Of a DNA stretch of 7,186 nt, positions 1 through 5,620 are shown one piece after another. The translations under genes and the position numbers were made by a program. The DNA is from a bacterium (GTDB lineage: Bacteria; Krumholzibacteriota; Krumholzibacteriia; Krumholzibacteriales; WJIX01), in the NCBI GenBank assembly GCA_021160845.1, contig JAGHBT010000243.1, positions 1-7,186 on the forward strand, in the 5' to 3' direction. The first letter of the stretch is position 1. Each line of letters opens with the position of its first letter. The notes beneath the pieces were generated by a model. That model searched no databases, was not told the DNA's origin, and saw nothing but the letters and a program-made list of their open reading frames with translations.

Positions 1-1480
1 CCGGTATTTTCTCGAGCCCGACCTCTTTAAGGCTACCCATGACCGCTGAAACCTGTCCCCTTCCTCCATCTATAAGAATTAAATGGGGAATTACCCTGCT
101 ATCCTTGTTCTCTTTGGTATCTCCAAATCGCCTTGCTATGACCTCAGCCATCATGGCAAAATCGTTTATCCCCTTTACGGTTTTTATTCTAAAGTGCCGA
201 TAACCCTTTTTGTACGGTTTGCCGTTACGGAAAACAACCATCGAACCTACAGCCAGGTTCCCCTGAATATTAGATATATCGTATCCCTCGACAATAAATG
301 GCGTAACAGGAAGCCCCAGTGTTTTCTCCGTTTCATCCAGAAGCCTTACATCCCTTCTTAAACCTTGTGGGGAACTAAAGAGCTTTAATTCCGCGTTTCT
401 TTCCGCGAACTCAAGAAGCTTCTTCTTCCTACCCCTCTTAGGAACCTTAATTTTGACCGCGCGTGCTGTTTTCTTATAAAGCCACTTTGTCAACAGCTCC
501 TTGTCCGGCGGATTATCCCGAAGGTATATAACGGGAGGAATATCCATAGTGGCGTTATAGTAAAGTTTTATAAATGACTCAGATACGAGACTCCTCTCAC
601 TTTCTCTCACGGATGGCAGTATAAATGTCTCAGAGGCTAATATCTTTCCCTCCCTTATCTTCATAACAACGGCACAGTACTGATTATATTCCCGAGAGAG
701 GGCCAGAATATCTTCATCACTGCCCCCGGGATCAAGGGCAAGCTGCTTTTCAGATATTCTTTCTACGGACTGTATCTGGTCCCTTAGCATCGCAGCTTTC
801 TCATATTCTTTTACCTCTGAAAGCCTTTGCATTTCTGTTCGAAGATTTGTTATTAATTTCCTGTTTCTGCCCTTGAGAAAAAGTCTTACCTGTTCTATTA
901 ATTTTCGATATTCCTTTTCCCCTATCCGTCCGGTACACGGAGCAGAGCACTTTCCAATCTGATAATAGAGACATTCACGCTCCCTTTTCTGCTTGAATTT
1001 CCTGTCTGAACATCTTCTTAAGGGGAATATATCACCAATAATACTCAGCGTCTTTCTTAAAGAACGCGCCTCTGTGTATGGACCGAAATATTCAGAGCCA
1101 TCCTTGATGATATTTCTAACAAGGATTAGCCGTGGATATTTGTCTTTCATTGTTAATTTAATATAGGGATATTTTTTGTCGTCTTTTAGCTTTATGTTGT
1201 ATGTAGGCCTGTTCTCCTTAATAAAATTGCATTCAAGGACGAGGGCTTCAACCTCGCTTTCTGTCGTAACGTAATCAATTTCTCTTACCTTCCGCATGAG
1301 CGCGCCGGTTTTAGGGTCATTTTCGGCATACTTACTGAAATAGTTTCTTATTCTGTTATTAAGGTTCTTTGCCTTTCCAACATAGATTATCTTACTACCA
1401 GCGCCTTTCATCATATAAATACCGGGCAATTTAGGCATTTTCTTTATATCTTCTCTAAGCCTTGAGTCTTTTCTTGACAA
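1..1480 (-). CDS. uvrC: UvrABC excinuclease subunit C, 3' end cut by window edge
   Basis: UvrC makes both incisions around a DNA lesion after UvrA/UvrB loading (cytoplasmic nucleotide excision repair). About 493 residues are visible. An N-terminal GIY-YIG nuclease carries GIY at 20-22, YVG at 33-35 and an arginine at 43. Four cysteines (157, 170, 178, 182) match the spacing reported to hold an iron-sulfur cluster in E. coli UvrC. A UVR motif that contacts UvrB lies at about 206-242. The RNase H-like nuclease half has aspartates 401 (EGYDIS), 440 and 471 (LIDGG), which match E. coli D399, D438 and D466. The usual length is near 600, so roughly 110 C-terminal residues, including the helix-hairpin-helix part, lie outside the window. 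I chose the TTG at 1480-1478 because GAAGGA sits 7 bases upstream and the frame is closed by a stop shortly before. The in-frame ATG at 1438 leaves too little sequence before GIY and has a poorer ribosome site. It is divergent from rpsT with 46 bases between starts. I see no convincing promoter of its own. Confidence 0.98.
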   Translation of the reverse strand, partial: MSRKDSRLREDIKKMPKLPGIYMMKGAGSKIIYVGKAKNLNNRIRNYFSKYAENDPKTGALMRKVREIDYVTTESEVEALVLECNFIKENRPTYNIKLKDDKKYPYIKLTMKDKYPRLILVRNIIKDGSEYFGPYTEARSLRKTLSIIGDIFPLRRCSDRKFKQKRERECLYYQIGKCSAPCTGRIGEKEYRKLIEQVRLFLKGRNRKLITNLRTEMQRLSEVKEYEKAAMLRDQIQSVERISEKQLALDPGGSDEDILALSREYNQYCAVVMKIREGKILASETFILPSVRESERSLVSESFIKLYYNATMDIPPVIYLRDNPPDKELLTKWLYKKTARAVKIKVPKRGRKKKLLEFAERNAELKLFSSPQGLRRDVRLLDETEKTLGLPVTPFIVEGYDISNIQGNLAVGSMVVFRNGKPYKKGYRHFRIKTVKGINDFAMMAEVIARRFGDTKENKDSRVIPHLILIDGGRGQVSAVMGSLKEVGLEKIP

Positions 1481-1502
1481 ATCAGCGTCCTTCGGTTATT
1501 TT
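1474..1502 (+). promoter_or_regulatory. Probable sigma-70-type promoter of rpsT
   Basis: A perfect -35 hexamer TTGACA (1474-1479) is followed by a 17-base spacer and TATTTT (1497-1502) as the -10. Transcription would start near 1508-1510, leaving a leader of under 20 bases that begins just before the Shine-Dalgarno of rpsT. The -35 box lies on top of the divergent uvrC TTG start codon (1478-1480), so it is inside the 5' end of uvrC. This is a sequence match only; the -10 is imperfect. Confidence 0.6.
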
Positions 1503-1513
1503 CTCGTAATACT

Positions 1514-1518
1514 GGAGG
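1514..1518 (+). promoter_or_regulatory. Strong ribosome binding site of rpsT
   Basis: GGAGG followed by TG, 8 bases before the ATG at 1527. It is close to ideal and fixes the rpsT start. Confidence 0.85.
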
Positions 1519-1526
1519 TGCATTAA

Positions 1527-1772
1527 ATGCCGAATCACAAATCATGTTGGAAAAGAATGCGTCAAAACGAGATCAGACGCGAGATAAATAAAAGATATAG
1601 AACCTTTTTAAGGCATACCATTAAGTCTTTTAGCCAAATCGATGGTGCCGAGGCTGCCAAAGAGAAATTCCCCGGAGTTATATCAGTGATAGATACAGCC
1701 AGAAAAAAGGGTATTTTGCACAGGAATAAGGCAGCTCGCATAAAATCACGGCTTTCAAGAAAAATTGTCTAA
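1527..1772 (+). CDS. rpsT: 30S ribosomal protein S20
   Basis: S20 is a primary 16S rRNA-binding protein of the small ribosomal subunit. The 81-residue product is highly basic and starts with MPNHKS. The family signature is present at both ends: KRMRQNEIRREINK near the N-terminus, and a helical C-terminal half with IDTARKKGILHRNKAARIKSRL. The length is slightly below the 87 residues of E. coli S20, and it fits a three-helix bundle. It is the only plus-strand gene here, monocistronic, with its own promoter at 1474-1502 and a GGAGG ribosome site. Its stop codon is 2 bases from the stop codon of the convergent proS, so its transcript must run into the antisense of proS. A probable terminator is at 1845-1883. 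S20 is autoregulated at translation in E. coli; nothing here proves or excludes that. Linkage to uvrC is positional only. Confidence 0.98.
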   Translation: MPNHKSCWKRMRQNEIRREINKRYRTFLRHTIKSFSQIDGAEAAKEKFPGVISVIDTARKKGILHRNKAARIKSRLSRKIV

Positions 1773-1774
1773 TT

Positions 1775-3484
1775 TCACCGCTTTATCGTAAACGATTCCA
1801 TAATCTTTCCCGTGGCTTCCTCAAGCGGGATCTCGTCGACTTCGAAGGTAGATCTGTGAAACAGCTCTACCTTTCCTTCTTTTAGCTTCTTTCCTATAGT
1901 AAGTCTGAGAGGAATTCCGATAAGTTCCGAATCCTTAAACTTTACACCGGGGCTTAAATCTCTGTCATCGAGAAGAACCTCCATACCCTTCTCCTCGAGT
2001 TCTTTAGTAAATCTCTCAGCAATTTTTATCATCTCGCTATCCTGTGAATTCACCGGCAGTATTATTATGTCGAAGGGAGAAAGCTCACGCGGCCATATTA
2101 TCCCCGATTTGTCATAATTCTGTTCTATCACTGCCGCTACCATCCTACTTACACCGAAACCATAACATCCCATAATAAAGTGTTTGCTCTTTCCGTCAGT
2201 ATCCAAAAAGCCCGCGTTCATACTCTTTGAGTATTTTGTGCCGAGCTTAAATATGTGCCCCACTTCAATGCCGTTGGTAACAAAAAGGCTCTTACCGCAC
2301 TGGGGACATTTGTCGCCTTCACGAGCCAGGGCAAGATTTTCAAAACTATCAATCTCAAAATCCCTTCCCGCGACAGCGCTCTTAAAATGAGTATCCGCTT
2401 TATTGGCTCCGATAATCATTTCACTAAAGTTTCCAATCAAATTATCGGCGATAATCTTAACCCCACCGGGCAAGCCAACCGGCCCCGAAAACCCCTGGGG
2501 GCCACCTGTTAATTCTTTAATCTCATCAGCCTCAAGAAATCTAATCTCTTCACCCTCATAGAGGTTAACAAGCTTCGTTTCATTTACCTCTCTGTCTCCA
2601 GGAACGAGCACCGCTATATCCCTTTTGCCCACCCGGTAAAGTAGTGTTTTTACAATTTCTTTCCTGTCGACACCCAGAAACTTCGCTACCTCTTCAACTG
2701 TCGTAACATCAGGGGTATTAACCTCTATTATCTCCCCCGCATCGGGTTTTTTAGTATTCTTCTCAATAATTTCGACAACCGCTTTTTCAAGATTTACCGA
2801 ATAACCACACTCACAGCTTAAAATCTTGTCCTCTCCGTTATCTGCCAGTACCATAAATTCATGAGATTCATTCCCCCCTATATAACCCGATTCCGCTTCG
2901 ACAACCCTGTAGTCCAGCTCGCACCTCTCGATGATCCTTCTATAAGCGTCTCCCATCTTACGGTAGGTAACATCTAGTGATTCCTCATTGGCATGAAAGC
3001 TGTACGCGTCCTTCATAATAAATTCCCTCGCTCTGATGACTCCATAGCGTGGCCGTATTTCATCACGGAATTTGGTCAGAACCTGATAGAGACATTGCGG
3101 AAGATCACGGTAACTTCTCATATCATCCCGGGCAATCATTGTAATTACTTCTTCATGTGTGGGTCCCAGCGCGAAAAGCCTCTCGTTTGAATCAGAAAGT
3201 TTGAAGAGTTCAGGACCGAATGTAGCAATTCTCCCGCTCTCCTTATAAATATCGATCGGATGAAGAATCGGCATCAGTACTTCTTGAGCTCCGGTCTTGT
3301 TCATCTCCTCTCTGATAATCTTTTCCACTTTTCTAAGAACTCTTAATCCCAACGGAAGAAAAGAGTAGACGCCCGAAGTCAGTTTTTTTATTAAACCGGC
3401 TCTCAGCATTAATATGTGACTTGGTATTTCAGCTTCTCTTGGATTTTCTTTAAGGGTTGGAATACAACTTTCAGACCAGCGCAT
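1775..3484 (-). CDS. proS: Prolyl-tRNA synthetase, bacterial type with editing domain
   Basis: ProS charges tRNA-Pro with proline in the cytoplasm. At 569 residues it is close to the 572 of E. coli. The N-terminal class II core has MRWSESCIPTL at the start, GPTHEE at 107-112, and motif 2 with FRDEIRPRYG (139-148) and REFIMKDAYSFH (153-164). The INS editing domain, which hydrolyses Ala-tRNA-Pro, spans roughly 225-405; lysine 279 is at the same number as the E. coli catalytic K279, and a GPVGL loop is at 334-338. A CPQC pair (393-396) precedes EVGHIFKLG. Motif 3 is GCYGFGVSR (439-447), followed by the anticodon-binding domain. The frame stays open for 44 codons upstream to a GTG at 3616. The ATG at 3484 is preferred because family members begin here and AAGAGG lies 4 bases upstream. 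The gene ends 2 bases from the rpsT stop. The 242-base spacer to dapF suggests its own promoter. No terminator for proS is apparent beyond its stop. Confidence 0.98.
   Translation of the reverse strand: MRWSESCIPTLKENPREAEIPSHILMLRAGLIKKLTSGVYSFLPLGLRVLRKVEKIIREEMNKTGAQEVLMPILHPIDIYKESGRIATFGPELFKLSDSNERLFALGPTHEEVITMIARDDMRSYRDLPQCLYQVLTKFRDEIRPRYGVIRAREFIMKDAYSFHANEESLDVTYRKMGDAYRRIIERCELDYRVVEAESGYIGGNESHEFMVLADNGEDKILSCECGYSVNLEKAVVEIIEKNTKKPDAGEIIEVNTPDVTTVEEVAKFLGVDRKEIVKTLLYRVGKRDIAVLVPGDREVNETKLVNLYEGEEIRFLEADEIKELTGGPQGFSGPVGLPGGVKIIADNLIGNFSEMIIGANKADTHFKSAVAGRDFEIDSFENLALAREGDKCPQCGKSLFVTNGIEVGHIFKLGTKYSKSMNAGFLDTDGKSKHFIMGCYGFGVSRMVAAVIEQNYDKSGIIWPRELSPFDIIILPVNSQDSEMIKIAERFTKELEEKGMEVLLDDRDLSPGVKFKDSELIGIPLRLTIGKKLKEGKVELFHRSTFEVDEIPLEEATGKIMESFTIKR
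1845..1883 (+). terminator. Probable intrinsic terminator of rpsT inside proS
   Basis: An 8-base stem AAGGTAGA (1845-1852) pairs perfectly with TCTACCTT (1866-1873). After one T-C mismatch it continues as CTGT (1854-1857) pairing with ACAG (1861-1864) around a GAA loop. Downstream on the plus strand lies a pyrimidine tract with few interruptions, TTTCCTTCTTTT (1872-1883). Twelve paired positions plus a U-rich tail, 72 bases after the rpsT stop, fit a Rho-independent terminator for the rpsT transcript. On the minus strand the hairpin is not followed by a T run, so it should not terminate proS. The tail is interrupted by three Cs, and the whole element is constrained by proS codons. Confidence 0.55.
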
Positions 3485-3504
3485 CTTTCCTCTTTCTGTA
3501 TTTA

Positions 3505-3535
3505 GTAATACCAAACAAAGTTGTTTTAATTTCAA
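3505..3535 (-). promoter_or_regulatory. Candidate promoter of proS (weak)
   Basis: On the minus strand TTGAAA (3535-3530) and TATTAC (3510-3505) are separated by 19 bases. The -10 is preceded by TGG, so it reads as an extended -10 (TG-N-TATTAC). It would give a leader of about 14 bases before the proS ATG. The spacer is longer than ideal and the -10 matches at four of six positions. I see no T-box or other aminoacyl-tRNA sensing leader in the 242-base region. Confidence 0.3.
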
Positions 3536-3595
3536 AGCTACAGTTGTTATAGTAAGACAGTAGAAGACGATATGCAAGATTGAAGTATGACAATC

Positions 3596-3612
3596 GTGAT
3601 ATAATAAATCAC
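3596..3612 (+). promoter_or_regulatory. Inverted repeat with embedded perfect extended -10 (plus strand)
   Basis: GTGAT (3596-3600) and ATCAC (3608-3612) form a perfect 5-base inverted repeat with a 7-base AT-only centre. The plus strand carries TGATATAAT (3597-3605), a perfect extended -10 motif (TG-N-TATAAT). There is no good -35 at 16-18 bases; TTGAAG is only 14 bases upstream. The minus strand has TATTAT in the same core, so a weak promoter toward proS is also possible. The layout resembles an operator over a promoter, but it could equally be a chance AT-rich palindrome. The 9-base gap between GTGA and TCAC does not fit a CRP/FNR site, which has 6. The rest of the 3485-3726 spacer shows only short unsupported reading frames and the hairpin at 3702-3718. 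Confidence 0.35.
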
Positions 3613-3701
3613 ACACCTTTTCAGTAAGTGTTATATGAAGAAGAAAAATCTGAAACTATTCGACGAAGGAGTTGTGATCTTTGACTGAGTTATGGGAAGA
3701 A

Positions 3702-3718
3702 TCCTCTATGACAGAGGA
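3702..3718 (-). terminator. Weak terminator-like hairpin after dapF
   Basis: TCCTCT and AGAGGA form a perfect 6-base stem with a 5-base loop, 9 bases past the dapF stop on the minus strand. It is followed by TTCTTCCC rather than a clean T run, so any termination would be partial. On the plus strand it is followed by A-rich sequence and would not terminate. It is the only hairpin I find positioned to end the hslU-argF-lipoprotein-dapF transcript. Confidence 0.3.
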
Positions 3719-3726
3719 AAACACAT

Positions 3727-4560
3727 TTAATTAGATTTTATATAATAATCAAGTGAACAATCCCCGCTGAAGGATTCAACCGCGGGGCCGGTCAGAAAAC
3801 AGTTTTTCGCACCGGAATCTGTTTTGTCAAAACTAACTGTTAAGATGTCACCACCAGAGGTATTACATGACACGGGTGACTGGGTCATCCCAAGATGCGA
3901 TGTTATTACCGATATGGCTACCGCCCCTGTACCGCAGGCAAGCGTTTCATCTTCTACTCCTCTTTCGTATGTTCTGTAAAAGAGAGAATTTTTGTTAACC
4001 ACATTTGCTAAATTAACATTTGTTCCACCGGGGTTAAATCGACTGTCATATCTCACAAAACGGGCAATCCCGAGAAAATCATCATGTGGCATATCCCCCG
4101 CGCGTTCAGAAATTAAAAGAGCGTGTGGAACACCGGCTACGGCAAATGAAACCTCCGGGGCGACAGATCCCAAATTGAGATTTAGTTCAAGATCGGTCAC
4201 AGTACCCAAGGATATTGTAACTTCCCGCTTACCCACCTCAGCTTCTATTATACCCGAATCAGTTTCAAAGGCAAAAGACACGAGCGCTATTGAATGATCA
4301 AAGGCAAACCTCGCGGCGCATCTTGCTCCATTTCCACACATTCCGGCCCTGCTTCCATCACTGTTAAAATAGAGCATCTTAAAAGAAGCTTTTTCAGATG
4401 GATGAATAAGAATCAAACCATCAGCCCCAATACCGAAACGGCGGTCGCACAAAGCTGAAACAAGACCCGGGGTTATACTAAAAGTCTTCTCCATATCCCC
4501 TATTACAACAAAATCATTCCCGGCGCCATGCATCTTTGAAAAGTTAAGTCTATTCTTCAT
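3727..4560 (-). CDS. dapF: Diaminopimelate epimerase
   Basis: DapF interconverts LL- and meso-diaminopimelate, the last step before lysine and the source of meso-DAP for peptidoglycan. It is a cofactor-independent cytoplasmic racemase. The 277-residue length fits the family (E. coli 274). The N-terminus has FSKMHGAGNDF (7-17) and GIGADG (43-48). The two catalytic cysteines are visible: Cys75 in MCGNGAR and Cys209 in LACGTGA. NPGGTNVN (176-183) and YERGVEDETLACG are the substrate-loop signatures. The frame extends upstream to 4653, but the ATG at 4560 gives the normal start just before the conserved FSKMHGAGND. A GGGA lies 9 bases upstream; an ATG at 4569 is a less likely alternative because its ribosome site would abut it. 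The start lies inside the end of the upstream lipoprotein gene (11-base overlap), which implies translational coupling. A weak hairpin follows the stop. Confidence 0.97.
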   Translation of the reverse strand: MKNRLNFSKMHGAGNDFVVIGDMEKTFSITPGLVSALCDRRFGIGADGLILIHPSEKASFKMLYFNSDGSRAGMCGNGARCAARFAFDHSIALVSFAFETDSGIIEAEVGKREVTISLGTVTDLELNLNLGSVAPEVSFAVAGVPHALLISERAGDMPHDDFLGIARFVRYDSRFNPGGTNVNLANVVNKNSLFYRTYERGVEDETLACGTGAVAISVITSHLGMTQSPVSCNTSGGDILTVSFDKTDSGAKNCFLTGPAVESFSGDCSLDYYIKSN

Positions 4561-5617
4561 CTTTATCATTCCCAAGTTCAAGATCCGGGATTTTCTTAAT
4601 TTCAGCAGGCGCGATGTTAATTGTATCGGGGAGGCTGACACACGGTTCCTCAAGTGTGAGACTTGAATCCGCCGGATCGGTATAAAACCCGGGTAAGCTG
4701 TCCGCGTTCATATCTAAAAAGGCTGAAAAGACATAATCCCCAGGCAGAATCCGTTTTATGCTATATACACCGGCAGTATCCGCAAGAGCCTCATAGCCGG
4801 ATTTATCATCAATTATATTTTTAAGCCTGACAGTTACAAGTTTTTCTATCGAAGTCTTGTTTATAATAGTTCCCTTTACCTCGCCGGGTTCATTCGGGTC
4901 AATAATATTCAAAGTAATATCCCTGTATACGGCACCGCGCCCGGTCAGATAAATAGTATCAGGATAGAGAAAATAAAACTCCTTAGAATCCGAATAATCA
5001 CCATTCTTATCCGAATCGATGAACGCCCAGAGCCTGAAACCAGAACTGTCGGTGGGAAGATGACGAAAAGAAAAATTTCCATTCTCATCAGCAACGGCTG
5101 TCCGCAGTTCAGGTTTTTCGTAAACATGCTTAAAAGTATCGGGCTCTATACTTGTCAATCTCGCTACACCACCCGCAATTATTTCCTTTTTAAAGGAAAT
5201 GCCACCCAATATCAAACCCTTTTCAAGTGAATCGATAGTTGAAAAATAGAAAAAACTGCTATTTTCAGCCTTTACGTTATGGTTATCCTTATACCCCTTT
5301 TTTAAATAAAAAGAGATTGTGGTTTCAGGAAGTAATTCTTTAAATTCAATTTCAAGTCTGTTCTCACTGACATCTATTTTCTTAAAGTCTAACTCCGGAT
5401 AGAAAATGATCCTTTGCCTAAAACTTTCAGAATCGATCTTCTCACTGAAAACAACCTGAATCTTCTGTGTCCTATTGATCCCGGTGGAATCAGCGGCGGG
5501 GATTACTTCAATTATCTCAGGAGGGGTTTTATCCTCAGGCCCACCTGTAGGAGGCTCCATAACAGCACATGAAAACACAAGGGCCGCGCTAAATAACAAC
5601 CAGGCAAGTTTTCTCAA
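4550..5617 (-). CDS. Predicted lipoprotein with SbsA-type Ig-like domain
   Basis: The 355-residue product has an N-terminal lipoprotein signal: MRK, a hydrophobic stretch at 4-15, and a lipobox-like VFSC with Cys17 as the likely lipidated residue. Phe at -2 is not typical. Residues 22-32 (PPTGGPEDKTPP) and the following Ig-like beta domain (about 31-128: TPPEIIEVIPA, then VVFSEKID) match the SbsA-like Ig proteins common in Bacteroidetes and relatives. The C-terminal 135-345 looks like two related beta-rich modules. The first contains DSDKNGDYSD (201-210), a calcium-loop-like DxDxNGDxxD; the second has a degenerate DMNAD. The product is probably exported and membrane-anchored facing the periplasm or outside; the function is unknown. 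The start is a TTG at 5617, 3 bases after the argF stop, with AAGTGAG upstream inside argF. No other nearby start is available, because the argF stop closes the frame. It overlaps dapF by 11 bases. No enzyme motif is seen. Confidence 0.85.
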   Translation of the reverse strand: MRKLAWLLFSAALVFSCAVMEPPTGGPEDKTPPEIIEVIPAADSTGINRTQKIQVVFSEKIDSESFRQRIIFYPELDFKKIDVSENRLEIEFKELLPETTISFYLKKGYKDNHNVKAENSSFFYFSTIDSLEKGLILGGISFKKEIIAGGVARLTSIEPDTFKHVYEKPELRTAVADENGNFSFRHLPTDSSGFRLWAFIDSDKNGDYSDSKEFYFLYPDTIYLTGRGAVYRDITLNIIDPNEPGEVKGTIINKTSIEKLVTVRLKNIIDDKSGYEALADTAGVYSIKRILPGDYVFSAFLDMNADSLPGFYTDPADSSLTLEEPCVSLPDTINIAPAEIKKIPDLELGNDKDEE

Positions 5618-5620
5618 ACT

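Noticed and set aside
83..361. Plus-strand 92-codon frame
   Set aside because: Antisense to well-supported uvrC nuclease-domain sequence; no family likeness or ribosome site.
1785..1796. Small palindrome ATCG-TTTA-CGAT near the proS 3' end as a proS terminator
   Set aside because: Only four pairs, and no T run follows it on the minus strand.
3596..3612. CRP/FNR-type operator
   Set aside because: GTGA and TCAC are 9 bases apart instead of 6, so the repeat does not fit that family.
3485..3616. 44-codon in-frame N-terminal extension of proS from a GTG
   Set aside because: ProS family proteins begin at the MRWS segment; the extension has no family likeness, its only purine tract abuts the GTG, and AAGAGG supports the ATG at 3484.
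3992..4297. Plus-strand 101-codon frame
   Set aside because: Complement of the conserved dapF coding sequence; its composition mirrors dapF codons and no start signal is seen.
4561..4653. Longer dapF start at 4653
   Set aside because: The extra residues precede the conserved start and lie entirely within the lipoprotein coding region; the ATG at 4560 gives the usual length.
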